Source: Gonatopus flavifemur
Lineage: Eukaryota > Arthropoda > Insecta > Hymenoptera > Dryinidae
Direction of reading: 5' to 3'
Length of the DNA: 64,000 nt
Assembly: GCA_018340375.1 (NCBI GenBank)
Contig: JAFFJZ010000025.1
Span: forward strand, 2,061,501-2,125,500
Part shown: positions 23,207 through 35,169 of the stretch, one piece after another
Layout: every line of letters begins with the position of its first letter
Numbering within the stretch: the stretch's first letter is position 1
Program-made: the position numbers and the translations under genes
Notes under the pieces: model-generated
Told to the model about the DNA's origin: nothing
Databases searched by the model: none
What the model saw: the letters and a program-made list of their open reading frames with translations, nothing else

Positions 23207-25237
23207 ACGTTTCCTGTTAGCGGAACATGCACCTAGAATGTTTTTCAAACGTTTTAAAAACGTCGCGCAGGTTTTTTGAACGTTTCAAAAGCATCCTGAG
23301 TGCATGTTTTGCTAACGGGGTTGTCCAAAATTCATGTAAACATTTACTGACCATTCAATCCATTGATTGTCGTTGGATAAATATCTGAAAATTGATTCAT
23401 CTCATTGGCGAATGATAAGATGAGGCTTAACATTCAAATTTCAGATATTGGAGATGTGCGAAATATTATGCCCATCCATTATGCAGAGGGAGGGCAAAGT
23501 GCATTGGAGACGGCCCTCTAAATCCGACAAAGGCCCATAATCATGTCCCTGAAGCTCAAGCTTATGAAAAACGAGCGTTTTTCCAAGATTCGAGGAACAA
23601 TATAAGAGAACACATTTCAATCGAACCATTACACGATACCTACATGGAAACATCCATCAAGTACAGTAAATTGGTTTTTTCTATTTTTCAAAATGTCTTG
23701 AAACGTTGAATATATTAGCCCTCATGTAACTTCGTTCTTCACTCCTCAACCTGATTACTATCCAATAAATATGAAACTCATCACTAACTCAATACTATTT
23801 GAGTTGATAATAATGACTAATATATAAAAAGTAAAAAAATTAGTATTATTCTTAATATAAAGTAATAATAAGTAAGTAATATATGAAAAATGAAAAAACT
23901 CAATATTATATGTACAATAATTTATAATCAACTTCAATATGTTGTTGAAGTTTCAATCGTTTACAGCAACGAATCAGTGATCGAATAACACAATGTTCAG
24001 CTGTTGAAGAGTAAAAATCTTTCAGTCTATTCTTCAAACAATATTTTCAGTTCTAAGGATATAAATCGAGGAGAAAAATGAAGATAATTCATCAGATTTT
24101 GTAAAGTTGGATTTTCGTTTCGTTTGTACTTGAACAACAGATTCTAATATCATTACACCTCTCATATAGTTCGAAAACTTTGAACTGTCTAGATTTTTAT
24201 GATTAACATCATAATATCAATAAATCGCTCCAATCTCACTTCCAGTCATACTATTTCGCAATATTTCCCGTACGATCGAATAAAAAACCAAATGCGTAAA
24301 TGGAGCAGATCTGCATGTCCGGTTATACCGATGAATTTAGAAGATTGTTCCGTGGAGTTGAATGATGTGAGGTGGAATCATTTGGCAAAAAGTGCGAATG
24401 TGAATTTCACTGTAAAATATATCAAGGCCAAGGATGGAAATGATTCCGTAATTTTATTTGATCCAAATTTTATCAATGAATTAAAGCAAATCGATGGTAT
24501 CAACTGCGACGCAACTTACCGATCCACGCCAAATATAAAGGAATGTTATCAATTCCTGACGGTCTTCGCCCACGTTTCTGAGACTGCAAGTTTTCACCGT
24601 ACTTTTTTGAATTCAAAAAATGTGGCATCAATCGAAGAATTCTTCTAGAACTCATTTTCAATTTTATACTTGTTAGGGAGCTTTCAAATGATTCTCTCAT
24701 GAATTTCGTCATTCTCTTCCAGACAGCACTTGGAAATCCCCAGTACGTTCCAACGACTAACGGATATTTTCATTGCCTTCTGAGAATTTCCTGAAAACTT
24801 CCAAGTGATTTGTGGATCTCTCTGAAGGTTTTGATTTGATCCTAATTTATTCCACCTTATGAAACTTATTATTTTTGTTTTCCATAGGTGATTCCCATCA
24901 TGTTCTCCTTGATGAGTTCGAGAACAGAAGTATTATATCCAAGAGTATTGAAAGTTTTGCTCGGAGAAATTCATCAGAGGGTGAGGTCTCCCCGTACAAT
25001 AATGACGGACTTTGGAATGGGATTAAGAAATGCATTTAGATCAGTTATTCCAACGGCTCGGATCAACGGATGCTCGTTTCACTATTCGCAAGTAAAATCT
25101 CATGCTTTGTATCAACCTATTTATTATCTCAATTGGAAAAAACTTCTCTGCCCACATGTTTAATTGATTCCAATGGAAAATGACGGATTCAGTCCATCAG
25201 ACAATATTTTCTAATACGTTCCAAGTAGCACAGATCA

Positions 25238-25411
25238 TGGGCGTATCCAGCTCAACGCTTAAGGGGGGAGGACAGAATGTTCAATTTCGAATTTTCCACA
25301 ACTCTTTTATTCATAAATTCTTATATTCAATTGAAGGACAGTTCTTTCCCGTTCTGCAAGGGGAGAGCAGCTGCCCCCTCTCGCTTTCCCCCCTGGATAC
25401 GCCCATGGACA
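25238..25411. repeat. short MITE with TIR CATGGGCGTATCCAG
   Basis: CATGGGCGTATCCAG starts at 25238 and its near-exact inverse ends at 25411. The interior has GGGGGG and CCCCCC tracts. It lies in an intron of the FLYWCH-MULE gene. Confidence 0.75.
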
Positions 25412-26996
25412 AACTTAACAATTCTGAACGGTAGCAACCCTTGGTCCAAAAATGTAATTGAATTTCGAATGATTCATGCAGGAACATATTTCGAAACGGA
25501 AAATGAATCAAATTAACCTGTTTTTGCATCGGAATCATAAGTATAAAATATTTAAACTTTTCGCAATCCTGTCAGATAGGCAATTCATAGAAGATTCAAG
25601 AGAATTGGATTGAGAGGGAAAATGAATGATTTACCGGCTGATGAAGTCAACATAATCGATGGAAGAATTGCGAATATCGTAACGCTAGCGTATCTCCCGG
25701 TCGCCAAGATCAAAAGTGGGCTGAAATTAATAAGAAGAGACTGTGAAGAGTTGCCCACTCAGGTGCAGCCGTATTTTATAGGATTTTTCAGATATTTTGA
25801 CAGGTTTTGGATAACGCAGATCAAACCAGAAGGTTTCAGTTCGCATGAGGCCTTCTATTCCACTAATAATTGGGCGGAAACAAACCACAGATTTCACAAT
25901 ACTCTTTTTCTGAAGAAAGGAAGTGCGTGGCGATGGGTCGGTATGTTCAACACTGAGTGTTACATGGAACTATGGAGCCTTTCGAAGTAATCGATTCGCA
26001 AAATCTGCACAAATGTTGGAAGCATTCTGGAAGAAATCTTATACTATTCTAATAAAGACTATTTTACTACATTGTATCCAATAAATATATGACTGAATGG
26101 ATAAATTCCAAGAAAGAGATGAATGAATGAATGAATGAAATAAATAAATAAATGATAAATAAATACATAAATTCCAAAAATAATAATAATAATGAGGATT
26201 CAATGATTTCTATTTTATAAACCCCCATTCCTATTCTTCTTTCATAATTTGTGATTCTCTGATTCTAAATTCTGATTCCTATTTTAAATTCTAAATAAAA
26301 ACAAACGTGTCGGAAACATTATATTCTAAAAAGTACTTTTTCCGAAATTCTATGGTCTATTTTAAATTCTGAAAGGAAATCCCTAAACAAAATCACAATC
26401 ACAACAATCTGAGAACTCTGTCATTCTTCAAGCGGAACAGTGTTCTCAAATTCTTGTAATTGTGTTGCATAAGACATCTTTCAGAATGCTTATTCGCAAA
26501 GATATCCATATGGGTATGACGCCTCCATTATTCATGCACGGTTCCAAGTATGAACCATACGCTAATAAGTATTTAGAATAACTTCATATATATAAAATAC
26601 ATGAATCAATGGATTTCTATCCAGTTTCCGTATCGCTGTAGGATTTTACATGAATGAAATGTGGTGTCCATGCTTCTATGAATAATCGAGACATTTTTTC
26701 AATTGTATTCAGGCAAATTGATTGAAATTCAACAGAGAGCCGAACAGACGTTTCTCACTCATCAGAACACCTTGATCACGAGGAATCCGAAAGAATTAGC
26801 AAGAGTATGAAATATTAAAGACGTACGAACGCAATTGGAATTAAACATCTTGAAAATTAGAGAATTTTTGGATAAATTCGTGGACGAACTGAAACGCCAC
26901 AATGCGCAAGTGAAATTTCAAATGAAAGAAGACAACGAGGAGGATATACAAGAAGAAAGTGGTATGGTAGCACTCGCTGCATCCTTATACATATAA

Positions 26997-27148
26997 CAAT
27001 TTAACCTGCAAGCGAAAAGTGTTTCTAGAACATTTTCTTGACGTTCAGAGAATCTTCCCTACGTTTTACGAAGCTTAAATGAACGTTCCAGTAGCACGCT
27101 GTGCTGTCAAAGGACTGCACATACAGGATTGAACTCAGAACTCGATTT
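26997..27148. other. spacer between MULE gene and microsatellite
   Basis: Short unique-looking AT-rich stretch; nothing recognised. Confidence 0.4.
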
Positions 27149-27318
27149 TTTAATAATAATAATAATAAGAATAATAATAATAATGATAATCATCATAATA
27201 ATGATAATAATAATAATGATGATAATGATAATGATAAATGAATGAATGAATGAATACATAAGATAAAAATAATAGAAATGATTTGAAATAATAGATGATG
27301 GTAATAATAATAGTAATG

Positions 27319-27397
<79 letters not shown>
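27149..27397. repeat. (AAT)n microsatellite, left of the LINE
   Basis: Long AAT runs at 27149-27235 (imperfect, with GAT and CAT variants) and 27317-27397 (nearly pure). They are separated by a short GAATGAATGAATG stretch. They border the 3' end of the minus-strand LINE through a T-run at 27400-27414. Confidence 0.95.
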
Positions 27398-27399
<2 letters not shown>

Positions 27400-28160
27400 T
27401 TTTTTTTTTTTTTTGTAGAGGGGGAAATGCGTTACGCACCATCAGGGAGCTGAGTTGCTCCCCGGTGTGTGGGACTCCTGCAGTGGCTGACGATGGTTGC
27501 TGCCTATCGCAGTCTACCCACTAAAACCCCCTCTTCACAGGCATTGATTCCCCCCCCGGAACTGTTTATCACATTACTTCGGGGGGGATGCCCTGGCCTA
27601 CGGGCCGTTTTCACCTGGCCCTTCTGCCTCCTATGGGGCCTCTGTTGTTGTGAGGCCCTCTCCTTGTCCTGGACTCTGCTCGAGACCGTTCGTCTTTGTC
27701 ATGAATACATACAAAGGACAGATGGAATACAACAAGGACGTCACAGAACACAAAGAAAAGGTGTCGTCAATAATAAAATAGGATAAATACATAAATAAAT
27801 AAATCTGGTCAGCAAATAAAAACGTTGTAAGGATAAAATCGGTGTATATCTAAAAAACAATGTATGAGTAAAAACGATGTATAAATAAAAGCAATGTAAA
27901 GATAAAAGTGGTGTATAAATAAATAAAAGCTGTGTATAAATAAAATTGGTTAAAAGTCTCGACCCTAGCGGTGGTATCACAGGTGATGTCACAGATGGTG
28001 GAGTCATGAGAGTTAAAAAAGAGACACACTAGGGTTGTCGTCGGGTGTAATTAAAAGAAAATAAATAGGTGAATGAATAAATAGATAAATGAATAGATAA
28101 ATAAATAAATAAGTCGACACGTGAATAAATAACGTCCCCATTGGAATTGACCCGTCTCTT

Positions 28161-31100
28161 TCATTCATTCAGGGCCCTCCCGTCGAGAGCCTTCTTCTTC
28201 CGTCGCAGGACTGACTCCACGAAGCGGGCGACATCGGTCCATGCGTCCTGGCCTAGCAGCATGACCCCAACGATGTTCTCTGGGGTCACGCAGCCGTATG
28301 TCTCTTCGAGACGTCTCCTTTCCGCCCTCCACTCTTCACATTCAAAAAACGTGTGGAGGGCGTCATCTCGTTGGGAGTCGCAGAAAGCACAGTCTGGTTC
28401 CGCCACTTTACCCATTTTGTGTAGGTAAGCTTGGAACAGACCGTGCGCCGCCAGCAGTTGGGTGATGAAGTAATTAACTTCCCCATGCTGGAGGCTGAGC
28501 CAGGGTTCGAGGCTAGGGATCAACCTCGCCGTCCACCTGGCTCGCGACTCCCCTTCCCACCGTTCTTGCCAGGCGCGCATGGACACTTCTCTTGCTTTGC
28601 GCCTCGCTTCTTCTCTTCCTACGGCGGAAGCGCCGTGGTGGACGAACTTCCGCTCCTGGGCGAGGAGGTTGATCGGAATGACCCCCGCGACGACCATCGC
28701 TGCTGGCTCCGAGACCGTGCGGTAGGAGCAGGCGATGCGGAGGGCCCCTCTCCGCTGCACTGCGGCCATGCGCTTTCGGTATTTTTCGTACCGCAGCGCG
28801 TCAGCCCAGACTTCGGCACCGTAGAGCATGATGGACTCGGCGGTTCGTAGGAGTAACCTTCTTCTTGAGGGTCGGGGGCCGCCAATATTGACCATGACCC
28901 TGCTCAACAACGTGGTTACTCCAGCCGCCTTGTCCGCTCTCCTCCTTATCTCCTCCCAGAAGGTAATCCTGGAGTCTAGGCACACCCCCAGGTACTTTAC
29001 CGATGCCTTCGTCTGGACCGTCGCCTCTCCTACCTGCATATCCCTGATGAGCGGGATATGCTTTTTCGTGAGTAGCACGATCTCGGTCTTCGCCAATGCC
29101 AGCTGCAAGCCGTGGTCGTCCATCCAGGAGCGGACGCGACGCATGGTCTGGTTGAGCAGCATCTGCGCCTCATCCACAGTTCTAGCAATGATGACGGCGC
29201 CAACGTCATCCGCATACCCAACCAGAAAAGCCCCCTTCGGCAGCTCCATACGAAGGATCCCGTCGTACGTGGCGTTCCAAATGTCGGGACCCAGTATGGA
29301 GCCTTGAGCCGCACCAGAGGTCAACTCTTTTACAACCGGGCCATCCTCGGTCTCGTATCTTATTGAGCGGGATCTCAAGTAGTCGTCTAGTACCCGAATG
29401 AGGTATTCGGGTACTTGAAAATCCCGCTCCAGCGCGCTCACGGCGTCGCTCCACCTGACCGAGTTGAAGGCGTTGCGCACATCCAACGTGACCAGCAGAC
29501 AGACGGGGCGGGAGTAGTGATTCCCCCGCTCCATGCCCCTGGCAGCCTCGGCAACCTCCTGGATCGCGTGTATCGTCGACCTCCCTCTCCGGAAGCCAAA
29601 CTGCTTCTCGGAGAGGTCTCCAGCGGTTTTGATGGCCGCGTGGAAGCGAGGTCTCAGGAGCTTCTCCAGGAGCTTCTCGGCAGTATCCAGCATGCACAGG
29701 GGCCTGTAAGATGACGGGTCGTCTGCTGGCCCCTTGCCCTTGCTCACCAAAGCCAGTCTCGCTAGTTTCCAGCGGGCAGGGGAAATCCCTGCACGCAAGC
29801 TGGCGTTATACATGTCGAGCAAGAGCCTTGGATGACTCTGCGCAACTGCCTTCAGCACCTCTGCTGGTAAGCCGTCCGGACCCGGAGCTTTCTTGTTTTT
29901 GAGCGAGCGAGCGGCGCTCGCTAACTCCACCCCTGTGAAGGGAGGGATCTCCGGGACTTCAGATGTTAGAGGACGGCGTGGGCGCTTCGGGTGTTGGGGG
30001 AATAGGGTGTCAACGATGTTCTTGACGGTCTCCGCGTCTCTGGGGGCACAGTTGTTGTACGTACCCAGTTTGCGGAGCACTATCTTGTACCCTAATCCCC
30101 AAGGATCCTCGTTGAGATCCCCTCCGAGCGCCTTCCAGCAGCGGTGCTTGCTCTCCGCGATGGCCCGGCGTAACCTCTTCCTCGCCGCTTGATAGGCGGC
30201 GACTTTAGGGGCTGCGTCGCTTCGATCGCGGAGTCTTGAGCGCTGAGCGATACGTCTGCGTCTGAGACTCTCGCTCCTCAACTCCGCGATCTCATCCGTC
30301 CACCAGTAAACGGGTCGTCTATTCTCTCTTCTCCGACGCCTCGGCACTCCGTCCCGACAGGCGCGTTGGATGTGGCGCATGACCACATCAACCACCATTT
30401 CCGCGTGCTCGGAGGATGGCGGCACTTGGGGGATCCCGTCAACGGCGACTTGTCCGCGCGTTAAGGCCGGAGAAAGTCTCTCGGGGCGCATCTTCGCGAC
30501 GTTCCATCTGGGCATCTGGTCGTGTCGTGCCACTCGGACTGGAGCTACATCACGCACGGTGAACGTGATGTATTGATGATCGCTGGCTGTATAGTCCTCG
30601 ATCACCCTCCAGTCCCTGACGCGTGGCACCAGATCTTCTGTCGCGAAGGAGATGTCCAAAATCGTTTGTCTATAGCCAGGCCTCCGGAAGGTGGACGTTG
30701 AACCGGTGTTCAACACTGCAAGTTGGAGTCTGGATACCATATCCATGACTCGTCCACCCCGGGAATCTGGCCTGGCTTCGCCCCACTCGAGAGACTTTGC
30801 GTTGAAGTCTCCGGCCACTATTTTGTGTCCCTCCATGTCCCGGACAGTGTCCTCGAGGCCTCGAGTTTGGCCTCAAAATCTCGTATATGTTCGTTTGGGG
30901 TGAGGTAGCAGCTGAAGTATGTTACGTCTCTGCACCTCACCCACACAAAGCCACTGCCGGAACCATGGGCTGCCACGGGATTGCGCCGCATATCCGGGAT
31001 CCATATTGCCGCCGTGCCGAGGGCGTTGGAGAACCATCCTGGCCCTTCCCTGTCGCGATACTGTTCGCTGATCAGGGCGAGGTCTGCTCTCTTCTCGAGG

Positions 31101-31168
31101 CAGATCTGGGCCAGGAGGTCATGGGCCACCCTACTTCTGTTGAGGTTGCACTGCAGAACCACCGCCAT
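28161..31168 (-). pseudogene. LINE ORF2: AP endonuclease and reverse transcriptase, one frameshift
   Basis: From the ATG at 31168 the frame reads MAVVLQCNLNRSRVAHDLL, the typical start of an R1-type endonuclease (nicks target DNA), and runs to about 30818. A frameshift near 30830 moves it to the 891-codon frame ending at 28161. Endonuclease motifs GDFNAKS and ASDHQYITF are present. The RT has KKAPGPDGLP, LDVRNAFNSVRW (first Asp), AAQGSILGP and VGYADDVGA (catalytic YADD). The C-terminus has a CAFC-(8)-H-(4)-C zinc motif (CAFCDSQRDDALHTFFEC). Total near 1000 residues, normal for R1-like ORF2. The 3' neighbour is the UTR. Only the frameshift stops it, so the copy is fairly young. Confidence 0.9.
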
Positions 31169-32480
31169 GTTTGTTGTCGCTGCCTGTCGCCTGGGCGAGG
31201 GCGCTGCGGAAAGCGTCGCACTTGCCGGAACCTGCTAAGTGGGTTCCAGGCTTCCCCGCCGCGGTGCAGAGGTAGCAGTTGGGCTCCTTCTTACATCCCG
31301 CTGCCTTGTGGTCCTCTGCACCGCACCGGAAGCAGTTCTTGCTCCGGTCAGGCTCTTGGCAGCCGCGGCTTTGATGGCCGTAACCGAGGCATTTGTAACA
31401 CCTCGGCACGACCGCCCTCTCTCGGATCCTGCAGTTCTTGATCCAGCCCACTCTCACGTGACCTGTGGTCATCAGTTTCTTCGCAGCCCCTTGTTCCATT
31501 GAAACAAGGGCCGAAACTTGACCACGCTGCGTGGGCTTCGTGAGCGTTAACTGCAGGATCCCGCTGTAATTTGGCAGTGCATTCCGCAGTGCAGCCTCTA
31601 CTTCCTCCTTGGTGGAGGCAACGTCCAGGTCGCGTATCTCCAGGCTCGTGGAAGGCGTCAGCGCTCGGACGCTGCCCATCTCCTCAACGGCCTTCTTCAA
31701 TGCTTCCGAGAAGGAAGCTTTGGCTTGGTCCGTCGCTTTTTTGATTTCGATGAGGACATCGCCAGTCCTCGTGCGACGGACCGAGCTCACTTGAACCCCC
31801 AGTTCCTCTGGGTTCACGGTCTAGCGGACGGTGGTCAGGACGTCCGCATACGTCTTGTCCGCAACCGGCTTCAGGGCGAAGGCATCGGGCTTTGCCGGAC
31901 GCCGTTCACGTTTACGTTTAGGATTCGTGGGCGGCGCCACCCTCGCTGGAGGCTTCGTGGTCTGAGCCGGTTGCCCCGTTTTCTTCTTCTCCTTCTTCTT
32001 CGTTTTGGGGTCGACCACCGTCCACACTCCTTCCTTCCCAGTCGCCGAAGGTTTCCTCTTCTTGGCCACAGGAGTGGCAGTAAGCGGAGGAGCTGGGGGG
32101 CTCGAAGCAGAACGCTTCTGGCCACTCATCAGTGGAGAGCTGCTGGGAGAACTCTGGGGGGCGGATGGTGTTGGTTTGGTCCGCCCCCTCAATGCCCCGG
32201 AATCAAGGGCCTCCCGGACACGGCTGTGGGTCCGCGTGTCCTCCCGCAGCCCATCCAGCTGTTCCATCAATTTCGGGAGGCCATCCTTCACAGTTCGATT
32301 GACGTTGGGCTGCTTCTGGATGGCCTCCATCATGCTTCGGATAAGGCGCCGCATTTCTGCGAACCTTTCCTCGGCTGCTTTTTCGGATTTGAGGATTAGC
32401 TCCCGTAGGGAGGCTAAATCCTCTCCTCCTTCCTTCTTCTTCCTGGTTCCGCCGTGCTTCGAAGTCTCGAGAGAAGTCAT
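31131..32480 (-). pseudogene. LINE ORF1: Gag-like nucleic-acid-binding protein, one amber codon
   Basis: The frame runs from ATG at 32480 to 31131, about 450 codons, with a single in-frame TAG at 31821-31823; both halves are in the same frame. The N-terminal half is charged and proline-rich (AKKRKPSATGKEG, KTKKKEKKKTGQ). The C-terminal half has three zinc knuckles: CYKCLGYGHQSRGC, CFRCGAEDHKAAGC and CYLCTAAGKPGTH. ORF1 proteins of this group bind the element RNA in the RNP. Its end overlaps the start of ORF2 (31168) by about 38 bp in another frame, a usual arrangement for coupled translation. Confidence 0.9.
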
Positions 32481-33138
32481 TTATTTTGGTTGCCAGCGCA
32501 TCGTGTTCGGTGGGGCGGCCCGGAAAAGCCGAGAACGGGTATACCCTCAGAGAACGTCTCCTACCCCAGTTCCCCAGAGCTCGGCCTCCGTTTGCCCAGT
32601 CCGGAATACCGCATGGACCGGGGGTCGCCCGTAGCAATGTAGGCTCCGACACCTACATCCACGGTCCACTTCCTGATCAGGGCTCGAAAGGGCTGGTCCC
32701 TGACTCCGCGCCGCGCCGACTCCTCGGCAGAGCAAACTCACAGCAGCCCCACTCCCCAGACCTGGTGAGAAGTCCGACTGGTTCAGGGGCACTCCCAGAG
32801 TCGACTACAGCGCGGGCCGATCGTTCAAATACGGCCGCACCTGACATGGTGACAGACGCCGACCAGGACGCCGCCCGATACAGGAACAGACGCGCCTGGA
32901 TTTGTCGAGATGTGGCTCTTCCGCCCCCTCCGCCGTTGGGGAATTCATTCCCTCATCCGCCGTCAGGGCCGTTGGCCGGGTGTCACCTGTAACCCTAGGC
33001 AGGGGCCCTCACGCGGTGCTACCATCCGGAGCCAGATGGACCGCGGTTTTTAGAGAGGTGTTACTCCTCTATCCCTCCTCCTCCCCCATCACTTGCGAGA
33101 TGGGGTCCCGGGCTTGGGACCGGTTCATAGCGGAGTTG
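32481..33138 (-). other. 5' UTR of the R1-clade LINE
   Basis: GC-rich leader upstream of ORF1, with short frames only. It meets the (AAT)n tract at 33139, so transcription would start close to this border. Confidence 0.6.
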
Positions 33139-33146
33139 ATAATAAT

Positions 33147-33190
<44 letters not shown>

Positions 33191-33245
33191 TAATAATAAT
33201 GATAATAAAAGTATAATAACTAAAATAATAATGAATAAATAATAA
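33139..33245. repeat. (AAT)n microsatellite, right of the LINE
   Basis: AATAATAAT runs directly against the LINE 5' end, the counterpart of the array at 27149-27397. It is the same motif on the same strand, as expected if the LINE inserted into one array. Confidence 0.9.
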
Positions 33246-34206
33246 TGAAATAAAATAAAAAACCATAATTTATAATCAAAGTCCAATCCTGGTGGAAATT
33301 TTGTGTCTGCAGAGATATTTTATAGACGTTTCATAAGTCGTATCAACATAATTCTGTAATTCAATCGGAATTTTTAACGTCTCAAGATACAGAAAGAACC
33401 CCAACGGAAAACGATGACTTCCAACTGGAAAGTACTGCGCAGTTGGCATTACCGGCCAAAAAGCAAGTATTGGTCACTTTTCTAGGCATGCAAGTGGCAT
33501 AAGGACGGTCCGATTAAGTTCACCCCCGAAATAAGAAGTTCCGTTATTAAGAAGCGTATATCAATTCAAATAATGAGGATGCGATTATGATATTGTTATT
33601 AATTCATTACATATTTATTCCATCATAAAAAATCAATTCATAATTTCCTGTGAGTTGAAAAAATATATGAAAGGTGTATGAGACCTTGAAGTTTGTGTTT
33701 TTGTCAACTTGAAATGTAGAATTTCCAAGAAAAACTGGTCTTCAATAAGCTTTGATATACAAAGTGTTCCCGAAAACACTCCGGAACTTTCAAAGGGAGA
33801 TCCCTGGGACGGAACTGAACGATTTCCTATTTCACTTCATGCGCATGAAACAAATTGTATGATTATGAAATATGAATAAAATCATTCTGCTTCTCCTTCT
33901 TCTTCAGTAACACTAGAGCTGCGTTCCCTTGGTTATGAAGTATGCAGTCGGAAATTTTTTTTTTCTCTCCCTATTTTCCATGCCAAAAAGATATGAGGTG
34001 TCGCTCGGGCACTTTTGCGACCTATAAAGGAACGTACTCCAGTTATTCGTCGGTGAAGAGGAAGCTACTAGATTGAACAGACTGGAGGCCTTGAATCAGC
34101 AGACTCAAGTGAAAACATTTCGGAATAATCTTAATAGCGATCAAAGTACGTTTAACAATTCCCAAGGATCTCTCAGCGAAGACAAAGCCCTCGCACCAGC
34201 GTTTGC
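33246..34206. other. spacer between LINE and right arm, one exon-like block
   Basis: Mostly AT-rich. At 34043-34222, after a CTCCAG, the plus strand is open for about 60 codons (FVGEEEATRLNRLEALNQQT, helical and acidic). It crosses into the arm, where the minus strand carries the duplicated ATG of the FLYWCH-MULE gene. Unrecognised; could be chance. Confidence 0.25.
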
Positions 34207-34676
34207 CCCATTTCATGTTGTCTGACGACATATTTTTATATTTCGGAAATTAAATTTCAAATTACCACTGTGAATATCAATGTCAGAGGTATTTTTTATG
34301 AACTCAATGACTCCTAAATGGTGAGAGTCGGATTCATTACACGTTCTTCTGTTATTCAAGATAAACATGTATATTTTATTGAGTGCAAAGAAACATAACA
34401 TACTATACAATACATTACAATATTGAATATATTGATGTATCGATTATTGAAAATGAAAAGTGATAATTGAAGAAAAAATAAATGTTCGAAATGGATTGAA
34501 AATTAAGGTATAAATGCGTGAACAAAATATCATTATAACAAATAATGAATAGCTGAATTGGAAGTGACTTGAGGAGAATCTTGGCTGTCTAAGGATTCAT
34601 AGTGCGGTATCATGAAAGCGTATAGATCTGCTCCGGATTTTTCATGCTCCGTAGGGTCCTTCTTATTACATATTGT

Positions 34677-35066
34677 TCACGGTACTTGGGCTGAATCATT
34701 GATCAATATTTCGTCCATATATCCGCGAATCGACTCGATATCGATCGTTCCGACACCTGAAGGCTCTGAGTAATCGGAGGAATACGAGCCAACCTCGCTG
34801 GTGAGACTCCTCACGTCAGATTTTATGTCCGAAAGTAATTCTCCTGATTGATTGAATACCTGGAAATTACGGAATTGAATATCCACATCTCTAATAAGGT
34901 AAGAGACCTGGTACCCAATCAGTGAGAGTAAACCCGATCTGTCTTTGTATTGTTGGTTTTTATGGTTTAGTTGTGCGAAAAATTTTGCACCGGAGTGTTT
35001 TTCGTAATCGATGGATTGGACATTACCTTTTTCATTTGAAACTTCCAGGAGAATCGCTTCATAAAT
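34677..35066 (-). pseudogene. unrecognised exon, right-arm copy, open for about 129 codons
   Basis: From the stop at 35067-35069 the minus strand is open to 34677. It contains LLEVSNEKGNVQSIDYEKHS, FFAQLNHKN, LLSLIGYQVSYLIRDVDIQF and DEILINDSAQVP. The left arm has the same sequence with a nonsense codon. No membrane or zinc motif is clear, and the end is serine- and acid-rich. It may be an exon of a gene caught with the MOV10-like fragment or part of the element. I cannot name it. Confidence 0.4.
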
Positions 35067-35169
35067 TCAGTGATTGATTACGATGATCTAGTTATAGTTC
35101 CTGATCGGGTATAGGATCTGTTACCTTATATAGAATTGAAATTCAAATAAAAATTCATGTTTCCTCATC

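Larger units (their letters stand above)
22523..26996 (+). pseudogene. FLYWCH-MULE transposase gene (copy B), multi-exon, disabled
   Basis: Exon-like blocks in order: 22523-22670 (MSSDDMK start; DEDGYKYQCN, FLYWCH first half); about 23445-23660 (YWRCAKYYAHPLCRGRAKC and a HNH ending, FLYWCH second half); 24247-24573 (MULE start, INCDATYRSTP); 24888-25091 (MTDFGMGLRNAF, ending HYSQ); 25580-25940 (STNNWAETNHRF); 26713-26996 (coiled-coil-like C-terminus, acidic end). Each border I checked has GT or AG. FLYWCH fingers bind DNA and the MULE domain is the DDE nuclease of Mutator-like elements. A TGA near 26808 interrupts the last exon and the join between the two FLYWCH exons is out of phase as I read it, so this copy is probably inactive. 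Two MITEs sit in its introns. It starts exactly at the inner edge of the left arm. Confidence 0.75.
27417..33138 (-). mobile_element. R1-clade non-LTR retrotransposon, nearly full length
   Basis: About 5.7 kb on the minus strand, GC-rich against AT-rich flanks: 5' UTR (33138-32481), ORF1, overlapping ORF2, then a 3' UTR (28160-27417) with repeated GTATAAATAAA-type words. The assignment to the R1 clade rests on three CCHC knuckles in ORF1, an AP endonuclease plus RT in ORF2, and a late CCHC motif after HGLFQAYLHK in ORF2. Both ends touch (AAT)n. One amber codon in ORF1 and one frameshift in ORF2 disable it. Confidence 0.85.

Noticed and set aside
27107..27442. 111-codon minus-strand frame, mostly Leu and Ile
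   Set aside because: It is only the translation of the (AAT)n microsatellite.
28141..32992. Many plus-strand frames opposite the LINE
   Set aside because: Shadows of the GC-rich ORF1 and ORF2; they have no family motifs.
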